DNA of 44,896 bases from Nitrospirota bacterium (GTDB lineage Bacteria > Nitrospirota > Thermodesulfovibrionia > Thermodesulfovibrionales > UBA6898). Below, in pieces: positions 27,303 to 34,612 of this stretch. A model generated the notes under the pieces. That model made no database searches. It was not told where the DNA came from and worked only from the letters and a program-made list of their open reading frames with translations. Made by a program: the position numbers and the translations under genes. Location of the stretch: NCBI GenBank assembly GCA_016235245.1, contig JACRLO010000011.1, positions 19,921-64,816 on the forward strand, written 5' to 3'. Each line of letters begins with the position of its first letter. Position 1 is the stretch's first letter.

Positions 27303-27363
27303 GTCCCCATCGTCTAGCCTGGCCTAGGACATCGCCCTTTCAAGGCGGTAACGCGGGTTCGAA
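27303..27363 (+). pseudogene. 5' part of interrupted tRNA-Glu (UUC)
   Basis: The gene starts GTCCCCA at 27303. The D arm and an anticodon loop CTTTCAA (anticodon UUC) are intact, and it runs to the T loop GTTCGAA. The next bases (GTCGTCG) cannot form the 3' T stem or the acceptor stem. The missing 3' end lies 17.5 kb away at 44868-44884. This copy therefore cannot give a tRNA while the element is integrated. Confidence 0.93.
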
Positions 27364-28424
27364 GTCGTCGTAATACCTTCCTTACCCTCTACGAATTCTA
27401 CGACGTTTTGCATCTCTGGCATCAGATGAGCGTACCGCGCGCTCATTCTCTGATCTTTGTGTCCAAGGGCATGCTGAACCTGATAAAGGGAAGCCCCGTT
27501 GTTGATCAGAACCGTTGCGAAGTCATGTCTCAGATCGTGAAATCTCAGATCGCGGATTCCTGCCCTTTCACATGCTCTCTTAAAGGACATAGAGACGGTT
27601 TCACCAGTAAAGGCCTTTCCCTGCTCATTGACGAAGATAAAGGGGCTTATCAGTTTTCTTTCCTTTATGACTCTTTGCAGGGTGCTCTTTACCTCTGCCG
27701 TCATTTTGACAGAAAAGGGCTGCTCGTTCTTCATCTCGTCTCCGGCAATGTTGATCTGGTCCCGGTGAAAGTCACATTGCGACACGGTAAGATTGACGAT
27801 CTTACCTTCACGTAGTCCCGTAGAACAGGCGATTACAACCATATCCTTAAGACAGGACATCTTCGATTGTGAAAGCGCTGCTGAGAGCTTCACAGCCTCG
27901 TCAGCCAGGACATAGCGGACGCGCTTAGTGTCCTTAAGACCCTTGATCACCTTCCTTACCGGGTTGGTTTCGCAAAGTTCCCATTCCTCGATTGTCCGAG
28001 CGAACACCTGACGAAGAAACGAAAGCTCTTTTTTGACAGTGCTTTCTCCTGCTGTCCTGCCCTTCCCTCGCCCGTGTTTAATGTCGCCAGTAAGGCGACG
28101 GGTCTTGTAAGAAGACATTAACGATACGGAGATTTCGGAAAGAGGAGTATCAGCAAAGAAGATTTTAAACTTCTCGGCAATCTCGGCATTGCGCTCGTGG
28201 CTCTTCTGGAATGGTGAAACCTCTGTCATATAACGATCTATGACCTCGCTCATTTTAGGATCTTCCTTCCTCACAAAATAGGACCCGTCCAAGATTGCGG
28301 TAAGTTTCTCGGCATAAAACTTCTCTGCCAGTCGCTTATTGTCGGTACTAAGAGACTCTTCAACCCTCTTGCCTTTGTGCTGCTTAATGAACCAGTACAT
28401 GTTACCTTTCTTGAAAATGCCCAT
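27324..28424 (-). CDS. int: Tyrosine recombinase/integrase
   Basis: A 366-aa phage-type integrase. The catalytic residues are R205 (STGLREGKI), H296 and R299 (FHDLRH), H322 (ALGHKD) and nucleophile Y331 (SARYAHL). The N-terminal part has the arm-binding-like MYWFIKQHKGKRVEESL and a SAM-like core-binding region. I chose the ATG at 28424, with AAGGAAGGTG upstream; a GTG at 28436 is possible. The last codons run through the att core, and the stop codon lies in the host tRNA-Glu gene. In the excised circle the frame would instead continue through 44783-44838, giving a different tail. Confidence 0.93.
   Translation of the reverse strand: MGIFKKGNMYWFIKQHKGKRVEESLSTDNKRLAEKFYAEKLTAILDGSYFVRKEDPKMSEVIDRYMTEVSPFQKSHERNAEIAEKFKIFFADTPLSEISVSLMSSYKTRRLTGDIKHGRGKGRTAGESTVKKELSFLRQVFARTIEEWELCETNPVRKVIKGLKDTKRVRYVLADEAVKLSAALSQSKMSCLKDMVVIACSTGLREGKIVNLTVSQCDFHRDQINIAGDEMKNEQPFSVKMTAEVKSTLQRVIKERKLISPFIFVNEQGKAFTGETVSMSFKRACERAGIRDLRFHDLRHDFATVLINNGASLYQVQHALGHKDQRMSARYAHLMPEMQNVVEFVEGKEGITTTSNPRYRLERAMS
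27335..27363. repeat. att core, left copy
   Basis: The 29-bp sequence runs from the anticodon loop to the T loop of tRNA-Glu and is identical to 44839-44867. The flanks diverge immediately on both sides (G versus T before, G versus T after), which defines the crossover region. It also encodes integrase codons on the other strand. Confidence 0.93.
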
Positions 28425-28432
28425 AGTGAAAA

Positions 28433-28547
28433 TCACCTTCCTTTCTTGGGCTTCGAGGTAACGGTTTTAGCGGTTCTATCATACCCCTGCCTCTTCTCTT
28501 TAATCCACTGAGACAACGCCTCTATCTGTAATAAGATTTTCCATCAT
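28433..28547 (-). pseudogene. Small gene between zot and int with a single-base frameshift
   Basis: The ATG at 28547 has a strong AAAGGAG site but its frame stops after 15 codons. The +1 frame from the AAAA run near the start is open for 36 codons, reads like protein (IEALSQWIKEKRQGYDR) and ends at a TGA touching the integrase start. Removing one A from the AAAA run would join the two into a 37-38 aa basic protein. It could be a sequencing error, a decayed gene or slippage. No family is recognised. Confidence 0.45.
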
Positions 28548-28578
28548 ACATCTCCTTTGAAATACTCAGGCAGAAACA

Positions 28579-29679
28579 TCACAATACACCCGGAGAGTCT
28601 ACCGCACCCGTTTCACGGGCAGCGGAAGCCTCTCCAGGGGTATCAACAAAAGAAGAAAGAACACCGCTTTTTTTGTTAGCTACAGGCTTACACAAAATAT
28701 CCTTACGAACATCATCAATAACAACAAAACCGCAGAATTTCCGGTCTTCGCCACCAGGAACAATCTTTCCCAAAGAAATAACATCTGCATGAACAGGCAA
28801 CACCCCTTCAGGATGCACAGAAACCTGTTTTTGCCCTCCTGCAAAAATATTCTCAGCAGGAACCGTCTTAATCTGCTGCTTAATATTAGGGAGCCCTACA
28901 GGGGCAACACCAGCCTTTAAATCCTTCGCCGACTGCGTATATTTCGATAACGTCTTCTGAGCACCGAACAGATCCCCGCTTGAAATAGAGCTCTTGAAGA
29001 AAAACATATAGAGCGTGAAAAGAAGAACCAAAGGAATAAGATAGAAGATCGGATGTTTCAATATATTGATATTCGGCATAATCTTGAGTTCCTTAACATC
29101 AGCGCCAATGTAGGATTTATAACAGCCAAAGTATTTCTTTTTATAGGTCTTTATCTTCGGACGGTCAATAGCCTTAGTGGTATCATCCTGATAAAAAGCG
29201 GTCATGCGATAACTACGTTCTGCAGCAGAACCAAACATATTGTTTTTCTTGAAACGATAGGTCCATTCAATAAGGCCACGAACATGAGTATCAAGCTTTT
29301 CTATGCCCTGGGAAAGCAACAACACATCATGGCCATGATGCCGATGAGTTGAGCCCCAAGAATTAAATGCCTTGTTTTCACCAGAGGCCCAATCCCGATT
29401 ACCGAAATACTTATGAACTTCATCAAGAATGATAAAAGCCCCATTCTTCAGGGTTTTATAAAAGGTATATATTTCATGCTCAGGGATAAAGTGCAATTGC
29501 GTTTCAAGCTCATAATCGGAAAGACCGGCAAGATATTTGATTTGCTCTCTCTGAGGCTTCTCATTCACACCCTCAATATTCGTCCAGACAGTTCGACCGA
29601 GACGCAGATTATCAACAAGACGTATTATCGCCTCATATGTCTTACCACTTCCGGGAGTTCCTTCGAACATAATGAACAT
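28579..29679 (-). CDS. Zot-family assembly ATPase (inovirus pI-like)
   Basis: A 366-aa protein from the ATG 2 bp after the preceding stop (the longer frame begins inside that gene). It has Walker A EGTPGSGKT (residues 6-14), Walker B AFIILDEVHK (81-90) and one membrane segment at about 211-228, followed by a periplasmic tail. This cytoplasm-in, one-TM layout is that of filamentous phage pI/Zot, which drives virion extrusion through the inner membrane. It is the best marker that the module is an inovirus. No separate pIV-type secretin gene is seen in the element, so a host secretin is probably used. Confidence 0.92.
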   Translation of the reverse strand: MFIMFEGTPGSGKTYEAIIRLVDNLRLGRTVWTNIEGVNEKPQREQIKYLAGLSDYELETQLHFIPEHEIYTFYKTLKNGAFIILDEVHKYFGNRDWASGENKAFNSWGSTHRHHGHDVLLLSQGIEKLDTHVRGLIEWTYRFKKNNMFGSAAERSYRMTAFYQDDTTKAIDRPKIKTYKKKYFGCYKSYIGADVKELKIMPNINILKHPIFYLIPLVLLFTLYMFFFKSSISSGDLFGAQKTLSKYTQSAKDLKAGVAPVGLPNIKQQIKTVPAENIFAGGQKQVSVHPEGVLPVHADVISLGKIVPGGEDRKFCGFVVIDDVRKDILCKPVANKKSGVLSSFVDTPGEASAARETGAVDSPGVL

Positions 29680-29681
29680 GA

Positions 29682-30284
29682 CTAATTCCAAAAACCCCTT
29701 TTCCCATATTTCCAACCGTCAGACCCCATATCCTTATTGCGTCTCTCGATCATCGCATTCCAACGCAAAATGCGGGAAATATACCGATAAGCAAGAAACA
29801 GCAGACCGATACCAACAAAAGCAAGAAGCAACGCAAGAAGATTTGTATTAAGACCAAGAAGCGTCGTGCTTGCAAACATACTATCAACGGGATTTATTAC
29901 AGGAGGATTGAACCCATTTGAACCATAACCAAAACTGTGAGTTACCAGATTATAAGGAGCATCAGCACCCGCATAGCCAGTACTAAAAGTAAAAACCGCA
30001 CCAGTTAATTCGACACCGCCAAATGAATAGGTTACAAAGCCCACATTACTATTCTCAGCGGACTGAGTAGGCAAAACTATTTGACCCGAAGGCAGTTCCG
30101 CAGTCAAACGATAATTCAAAAGCCCTGCATCAAGTCCGACTATTTGAACACCACAGCCTGAAAGAACAACCCCGAAATAATTAAAATCACAAGGGTAAGT
30201 AATACTTACTTCCGCAGAAGCCATAATAGGAGAAAACAAGAATGAAAAAAAAAGCAAAAAAGCAAAGCATCGTTTAATTTTCAT
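29682..30284 (-). CDS. Exported protein with pVIII-like C-terminal membrane segment
   Basis: A 200-aa protein. The signal peptide ends at ASA (about residue 24), and a beta-rich exported domain with two cysteines follows. The C-terminal membrane segment FVGIGLLFLAYRYISR closely matches the 43-aa coat candidate at 33468-33599 (FIGVGLLFLGWRYIKR). It lies between the pVI-like and Zot genes, where inoviruses often keep minor virion or assembly genes. I infer a minor virion protein anchored in the particle by a coat-like helix. The exported domain has no family I know. Confidence 0.65.
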   Translation of the reverse strand: MKIKRCFAFLLFFSFLFSPIMASAEVSITYPCDFNYFGVVLSGCGVQIVGLDAGLLNYRLTAELPSGQIVLPTQSAENSNVGFVTYSFGGVELTGAVFTFSTGYAGADAPYNLVTHSFGYGSNGFNPPVINPVDSMFASTTLLGLNTNLLALLLAFVGIGLLFLAYRYISRILRWNAMIERRNKDMGSDGWKYGKRGFWN

Positions 30285-30294
30285 GATATCCCTT

Positions 30295-30621
30295 CTATAC
30301 CCGCGTGAATGACGCAGGAATCAAATTAAGCACGAACCTAAGCGTATACGCACCCGCCAAAAGCGTTAAGGCTTGAGGAACCATACAAGCATTAAGAAGA
30401 TAGATAAGCTGATCAGGAAGAGACAGCCAATGCGAGGCATAAGAAAGACCGTAACTACCAAAATCAAGAGCAGATAGAAATTCCTTCACAACACGAAAAA
30501 CGATATCCATAATGAATTGGAAAACCTTTGCAAGAACCGGAATAAGAAGCTCAAAAATCCAATTAATAAAATTCTTGCAAGACTCCCAAAAATTATTTAT
30601 GAAATCAATTAATGCCTGCAT
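30295..30621 (-). CDS. DUF2523/pVI-like minor coat protein
   Basis: A 108-aa hydrophobic protein with about three membrane segments, as in the DUF2523/pVI-like family of inoviruses. It starts at the ATG one base after the preceding stop, and an upstream ATG at 30636 is possible. pVI caps the terminal end of the filament with the adsorption protein. Its place after the pIII-like gene and before zot agrees with this. Confidence 0.7.
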   Translation of the reverse strand: MQALIDFINNFWESCKNFINWIFELLIPVLAKVFQFIMDIVFRVVKEFLSALDFGSYGLSYASHWLSLPDQLIYLLNACMVPQALTLLAGAYTLRFVLNLIPASFTRV

Positions 30622-30622
30622 A

Positions 30623-31519
30623 TCAACTGCCCCCATTAAAAATGATTTTGACGCAGATAAAAGACGTGATCACCATAATAATGCTGCCAAGAGTTGCCCA
30701 CAACGTAGCATATTGAGAAAAATCAAAACTATGACTACCGAGGCTCCCGGCATTAAAAGAAACCACAGTTGACTTGCCATAAGCAGAAGGAATGCCACCC
30801 GCAAATACATTCATCATGCTACCTGCACCCGTAGCAAGCACATCATTTCTAAACTGCGTCAGCGACGTGCCGAGGTCTTTATTGTGATCAGCAGAAGGAG
30901 CAAAATTAAAATCAGTATTCACTCCATAACCACCCGTAAAATTACCCGCTGCACCGCCGCCAATATTTTCAACAGGGACAAGATCACCACCGGGCGCACC
31001 CTGCTTTTTAAAGATGCCATTCTTGAAACCCGACCATTTCACATTGACTGTGCCTGGAACTGTTCCGGGTTCATCAACCCAAACAGAACCATCAATATAA
31101 CCGCTGACAACAAAGCCCTCTGCAGGCGTCTTATAGGGAGTACCAGCATCAAACTGATTCCAAAGAGTATCAGCCGTAGCCTGTTCATTACCCAAGACAA
31201 CATTGGTAACGGTAACACTCGCCCGCGAAGCGTCAGCATACTCAACAATTACATCTATCGGACAGCAAACATGGTAAACCACCATACCGCAAGTTTCCTC
31301 TAAAATTGGAGCCGTGCAACCAGCAGACAAGGTGCCTGGATACGCTCCACCAGTGGGGCCGCATTCTTTCGTTGCTGTGATGTTCAGATATATCTTATCT
31401 CCGCAAACGTCCACGGCCTCAGCAAAGGAGCAAAACAGCCCTATACCACAGACAAGGACAGACGCTAAAAGCCCCGCAAATCGAACTACACGCATTCCGC
31501 TGTTACTGTTTTGTGCCAT
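30623..31519 (-). CDS. pIII-like exported, C-terminally anchored protein (candidate adsorption protein)
   Basis: About 298 aa from the ATG at 31519, which has AAGG upstream; the open frame starts at 31531. The signal peptide ends near FAEA, followed by a Cys-rich N-terminal domain (four or five cysteines), a Gly-rich middle (GGGAAGNFTGGYG) and a C-terminal membrane segment (LWATLGSIIMVITSFICVKIIF). A Gly-rich linker and C-terminal anchor before a pVI-like gene is the layout of filamentous phage pIII. Function is inferred from position and layout, not homology. Confidence 0.6.
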   Translation of the reverse strand: MAQNSNSGMRVVRFAGLLASVLVCGIGLFCSFAEAVDVCGDKIYLNITATKECGPTGGAYPGTLSAGCTAPILEETCGMVVYHVCCPIDVIVEYADASRASVTVTNVVLGNEQATADTLWNQFDAGTPYKTPAEGFVVSGYIDGSVWVDEPGTVPGTVNVKWSGFKNGIFKKQGAPGGDLVPVENIGGGAAGNFTGGYGVNTDFNFAPSADHNKDLGTSLTQFRNDVLATGAGSMMNVFAGGIPSAYGKSTVVSFNAGSLGSHSFDFSQYATLWATLGSIIMVITSFICVKIIFNGGS

Positions 31520-31527
31520 ATTTACCT

Positions 31528-32346
31528 TCATGGCTGCATATTCTTCAAAATTTGATAACCACCTGCCCCGCGTCCTTTTCGCCCCTCTTTAAATTGAGCA
31601 GTTCCCTTTGCCCGAATACCCATAGTTCCTGTACCGGCATTAGGATTGAAAACACTGCAAGACAGATCAGAGCCGTTACAATCTTCATCCCTACTATTAC
31701 CGCAAATCTCAACAGCACCTGGATAACGGTTAGCATCGCAAGAGGCACAATCTAAAGAATTAGGAGAGCCGTCACAATCATAATCCGGACAGTCAACAGT
31801 GTGTAGAGCACCGGCAAAACAACCCATATACTGCAATGTCGCATCACTACGGTTTAAAACAATCGGCCCACAACTTGAGATAATCAGGCGTGAAGTATCA
31901 AAACTGTTAGCATTGCAAATATTGGGAACCAAAGGACAATGCATGTCTCCGAGATTCGTATACGTATTACACTTCAAAACATTTGACCAATTAGCCCGCG
32001 TAAAGTAATAACGAACAAGCGGTTTACCCGCGTATGTCTCCGTTGCAGTTCCACATATCGCAGCCCCGCCACCAAGATCAGCATATGGGATATATGACGT
32101 TGTGCCGAAAGCCTGATACTGAGCCTGATAAGTGCAATCATCACGTAAATAATTATAGCCACCTCCCAGACTGCCGGATGTAGGAGCAGCGGCGCACGTA
32201 TAACGAATACGAGCGTAAAGAGAGTCAACGCTTCCATACTCAAGAAAACAGAGATTGGTATAAGCATGGCAAGGAACAGCTAAAAGAAAGACATAAAACA
32301 GGGCTACAGCCAAAGAAACAACCAAATAAAGAAGCCTTGATCTCAT
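31528..32346 (-). CDS. Secreted Cys-rich protein with MopE-type metal-binding motif
   Basis: A 272-aa protein with a signal peptide ending at CHA (about residue 28) and some 18 cysteines. Residues 188-228 read DCDGSPNSLDCASC and YPGAVEICGNSRDEDCNGSD, the calcium/metal-binding motif found in MopE and many secreted proteins. It has no C-terminal membrane anchor. It overlaps the next gene by 4 bp. In an inovirus this could be a receptor-binding tip protein whose fold depends on disulfides and metal. This role is inference. Confidence 0.6.
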   Translation of the reverse strand: MRSRLLYLVVSLAVALFYVFLLAVPCHAYTNLCFLEYGSVDSLYARIRYTCAAAPTSGSLGGGYNYLRDDCTYQAQYQAFGTTSYIPYADLGGGAAICGTATETYAGKPLVRYYFTRANWSNVLKCNTYTNLGDMHCPLVPNICNANSFDTSRLIISSCGPIVLNRSDATLQYMGCFAGALHTVDCPDYDCDGSPNSLDCASCDANRYPGAVEICGNSRDEDCNGSDLSCSVFNPNAGTGTMGIRAKGTAQFKEGRKGRGAGGYQILKNMQP

Positions 32347-32347
32347 A

Positions 32348-32479
32348 TCATCCTCTTTTCAAAACTCTATTTATCAAACTGAAAACGGCAACAATAAAAA
32401 CAATGCCGATCAGTGGAGCAGACACACGAACAAAATCAGCGAACAAAGCAGATACATTAAAACCCGGAGGTATTTGCAT
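32348..32479 (-). CDS. 43-aa single-TM protein, minor coat candidate
   Basis: A short gene whose ATG overlaps the previous stop (TGATG). One membrane helix (PLIGIVFIVAVFSLINRVL) follows an amphipathic N-terminus, and the C-terminus is basic (KRG). Size and polarity suit a pVII/pIX-type or coat-like protein. The next stop and start are separated by 1 bp. No sequence family is recognised. Confidence 0.65.
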   Translation of the reverse strand: MQIPPGFNVSALFADFVRVSAPLIGIVFIVAVFSLINRVLKRG

Positions 32480-32907
32480 CACGAAACCCCCTTAGATACT
32501 GCCAACGAAAAAGCAATACCCGTTAAAGCACCAACCATCAAGGAGACGATTTGTTTATTGCCAGAGACATCGGCAGGAATAACAGCAGGCACCCACGAAG
32601 TAAGCACAGTCATAGCTCCTGCATATGAATAACTCGCCGACAATCGCGCATTCAACGACGATTCACAAAAAGCATCAAAATAAAAAACACGATCAACACC
32701 ATTGATAAATGCAATCTCCCGGCTTTCCACGTTCGTTGCAATCAACATGCGATCATTTGCCGGATTACCTGCAGAGCGAACAGTGAATTTAATTTGACCA
32801 AGCTCACCAGCAACAGGACAAACAACAATGCTGTCAAACTGAGTTGCAAAAGCAGTCGCGCAAAGACAGAGCAAGAAAAATATCATGAATATGATTATTG
32901 ATTTCAT
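32479..32907 (-). CDS. Exported protein with C-terminal membrane helix, unrecognised
   Basis: A 142-aa protein with a signal peptide ending at AFA (about residue 21), a beta-rich domain with two cysteines (CPVAGE, AFCES) and a C-terminal helix (QIVSLMVGALTGIAFSLAVS). It is tightly packed between two single-TM genes with 1-4 bp overlaps on both sides. I take it as a structural or assembly protein of the phage module. Confidence 0.55.
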   Translation of the reverse strand: MKSIIIFMIFFLLCLCATAFATQFDSIVVCPVAGELGQIKFTVRSAGNPANDRMLIATNVESREIAFINGVDRVFYFDAFCESSLNARLSASYSYAGAMTVLTSWVPAVIPADVSGNKQIVSLMVGALTGIAFSLAVSKGVS

Positions 32908-33023
32908 ATCGAACCCACGCGCCGAACAAGATCAAAAGCGATTCCGATAACAACACCGATAAACCAGCCCATCACAACCAGGCCGACACCATACTGAAAA
33001 TACGTCAAATCAAAATAGCTCAT
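32904..33023 (-). CDS. 39-aa single-TM protein, minor coat candidate
   Basis: The ATG at 33023 opens a 39-codon frame with one helix (GVGLVVMGWFIGVVIGIAF) and a short basic end (DLVRRVGS). The TGA overlaps the next ATG as ATGA, the spacing style of the rest of the operon. It resembles small inovirus pVII/pIX-type proteins in size and layout only. Confidence 0.65.
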   Translation of the reverse strand: MSYFDLTYFQYGVGLVVMGWFIGVVIGIAFDLVRRVGSI

Positions 33024-33030
33024 ATGATCC

Positions 33031-33330
33031 TCACGCCTTCCTGATTACTTTTTTATAACGGCTTTTCGCAAGATCGATAGCAACAACATCTCCCTTGCCT
33101 TCAGCAGCCATGACATCCAAATACCGTGCTTCCGCTTCCTCTTCAATTTCCTCTCTTCTCGCTTTCTCGTTATGACTTGAAATGCTGTTATCCAAGGCAT
33201 CCTTGATCAAATCCAGAGCCATAAGCACAAATGAAATGGAAACCATGGCAACAATCAAGGAGGTAACATCATTGACCAAACCACCGGTCAGGGTAGAAAC
33301 AGATTGAAAAATGATATTTAATGGATTCAT
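33031..33330 (-). CDS. 99-aa membrane protein with charged tail
   Basis: It starts at the ATG with GGAGG nine bases upstream; the open frame reaches a TTG at 33339. One hydrophobic segment (VTSLIVAMVSISFVLMALDLI) is followed by a highly charged, helical C-terminus (EKARREEIEEEAEARYLD) that probably forms a coiled coil. It lies between the coat candidates and the exported proteins. I do not recognise a family. An assembly or virion-tip role is possible. Confidence 0.6.
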   Translation of the reverse strand: MNPLNIIFQSVSTLTGGLVNDVTSLIVAMVSISFVLMALDLIKDALDNSISSHNEKARREEIEEEAEARYLDVMAAEGKGDVVAIDLAKSRYKKVIRKA

Positions 33331-33467
33331 TTGCTGCAACCTCCAATTACCGTTAAGTTAAGAAGGGAGCGCGGGATATCCCGGAGTTTTACGTGGCTGA
33401 TTTTGTCTCTGAGAGACTTCCTTGCCCTTACCGGTAGCGCCCACGCTCCCAACCCCTGAAAGACCGT

Positions 33468-33599
33468 CTACCTCACGCCTGAACGCTTGATGTAGCGCCA
33501 GCCAAGGAAAAGCAGACCCACACCAATGAAGCCGATAAGCAGCGTAGAGACATTACCCGAAAGAGTACTGATGTCCACTGCAGTAAAGAGAGCATCCAT
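33468..33599 (-). CDS. 43-aa pVIII-like major coat candidate without signal peptide
   Basis: The ATG at 33599 follows AAAGGAGGAAACC, a strong ribosome-binding site. The 43-aa protein has an acidic N-terminus (MDALFTAVD), one helix (TLLIGFIGVGLLFLGW) and a basic C-terminus (RYIKRSGVR). This is the classic charge layout of a filamentous phage major coat, and the lack of a signal peptide is like the Pf3 coat. It lies 31 bp after a second coat candidate. The C-terminal part recurs in the 200-aa gene at 29682-30284. Confidence 0.78.
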   Translation of the reverse strand: MDALFTAVDISTLSGNVSTLLIGFIGVGLLFLGWRYIKRSGVR

Positions 33600-33629
33600 T
33601 TTGGTTTCCTCCTTTGTATAGATTTAAGA

Positions 33630-33833
33630 TCAGCGCGAGAAAGCCCGCACAAGCAAACTAAGGCCAACAATGATCAGCAACACAGAGACAATACCGCCCG
33701 CCGTAGTTTGAACGTCAGCCATGATGCCATCAAACATCGATGATGTAATCATCGGTGTCCAGGCTGCTAAGGCCTGTGATGGCACCTGAAAAAGTGCTAC
33801 GATTGCGAACCATACAGCAATAATGAACTGCAC
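33630..33833 (-). CDS. 67-aa pVIII-like coat candidate with signal peptide
   Basis: I start it at the GTG at 33833, preceded by GGGAGG six bases upstream; the longer open frame runs into the ssDNA-binding gene and lacks a start signal. Residues 1-23 are a signal peptide ending SQALA. The mature 44 residues have an acidic front (MFDGIMADVQ), a helix (GGIVSVLLIIVGLSLLV) and a basic end (RAFSR). This is the M13-type pVIII layout. It is one of two tandem coat candidates. Confidence 0.78.
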   Translation of the reverse strand: MQFIIAVWFAIVALFQVPSQALAAWTPMITSSMFDGIMADVQTTAGGIVSVLLIIVGLSLLVRAFSR

Positions 33834-33847
33834 AACACACCTCCCTC

Positions 33848-34129
33848 TTACTTGCCCTCGATAGCTGTTGCAGTCAGACCGTAAAGATAATCTCCGCGAT
33901 CTCCCTTCATCATCCACGAACGCAACTCGCAGTTAAAAGTCTGCGCTTTACCGGTCTCGACCTTCATACCGTTGAAAACCTTGATCTCGATTGTTTCAGC
34001 GTCACCCTCTTTGCCGATCTGTGAAAGCTTCACCAGCCTGAAAGCTTTTTTGTCCTTCTCTGGATCAGCAGGCTTGTCAGACACACTCATAACCACACCA
34101 GAAATCACCGCATTAGGTATTCTTCTCAT
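33848..34129 (-). CDS. Phage ssDNA-binding protein (gene V-like)
   Basis: A 93-aa soluble, beta-rich protein starting MRRIPNAVISGVVMS, preceded by AAAGGGAGGTG. Its length, its position between Rep and coat genes and its alternating charged strands match the inovirus ssDNA-binding proteins that coat the replicating strand. I do not see an exact family motif, so the assignment rests mainly on context. Confidence 0.6.
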   Translation of the reverse strand: MRRIPNAVISGVVMSVSDKPADPEKDKKAFRLVKLSQIGKEGDAETIEIKVFNGMKVETGKAQTFNCELRSWMMKGDRGDYLYGLTATAIEGK

Positions 34130-34135
34130 TTTTGT

Positions 34136-34312
34136 TCACCTCCCTTTATTTGTGACTTTGAGTCGCCCTAAAGACGAGTTATTAATCTTTCTCATGCAAT
34201 CCAGAGGGTCCTTAAAAGGACCAATACAATTGATCGTCATGATCTCCGTTAACATGCATGTAGCAAAGGCATAACAGCAGCGGCACTTTATATTCATCTC
34301 ACTGATACTCAT
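34136..34312 (-). CDS. 58-aa four-Cys micro-protein, copy B
   Basis: A frame of 58 codons whose ATG overlaps the preceding stop (ATGA). It carries KCRCCYAFATCM and NCIGPFKDP. The spacing C-x2-C-Y-A-x3-C-M-x8-C-x-G-P-[FY]-K is shared with the preceding gene, and the two have the same length. The four cysteines could bind zinc or an iron-sulfur cluster. Not recognised. It lies just before the ssDNA-binding gene. Confidence 0.65.
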   Translation of the reverse strand: MSISEMNIKCRCCYAFATCMLTEIMTINCIGPFKDPLDCMRKINNSSLGRLKVTNKGR

Positions 34313-34485
34313 TTGCTCGTTCGCCAGACTCGCTTACATCCACTTCTATTCGTTACCCTCTGAGCAACTACCAGATAATGAGCAAGGGACTTATACGGCC
34401 CCTTACATGTATCTATCTGACCAGAGAGAGGCATGCACTGTTTATATGCATAACAACGCTTGCAATCCAAATCAGTCTTCATCAT
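34309..34485 (-). CDS. 58-aa four-Cys micro-protein, copy A
   Basis: The ATG overlaps the stop of the zinc-ribbon gene (a second ATG follows directly). DCKRCYAYKQCM and TCKGPYKSL give the same four-Cys pattern as the next gene. The C-terminal half is basic (NRSGCKRVWRTSK). The pair looks like a tandem duplication that diverged strongly except at the cysteines and GP[FY]K. Function unknown. Confidence 0.65.
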   Translation of the reverse strand: MMKTDLDCKRCYAYKQCMPLSGQIDTCKGPYKSLAHYLVVAQRVTNRSGCKRVWRTSK

Positions 34486-34610
34486 AATTCCTCTTCCTCA
34501 AGCATCTGGTATGTATGATCAGCGCCACAGTGCGGACAAGCAACAACACCAGACGCAATGTAATAGCAATCACACAAAGAACAAACTTTTGCCTTCAATT
34601 CCATATCCAT
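34482..34610 (-). CDS. 42-aa zinc-ribbon micro-protein
   Basis: The ATG at 34610 lies 2 bp after the Rep stop. VCSLCDCYYIASGVVACPHCGADH has two CxxC knuckles spaced as in a rubredoxin-like zinc ribbon, and the tail is acidic (MLEEEEL). It is the first of three Cys-rich micro-genes linked by 4-bp overlaps. A role in nucleic-acid or protein binding during replication is possible but not shown. Confidence 0.65.
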   Translation of the reverse strand: MDMELKAKVCSLCDCYYIASGVVACPHCGADHTYQMLEEEEL

Positions 34611-34612
34611 AA

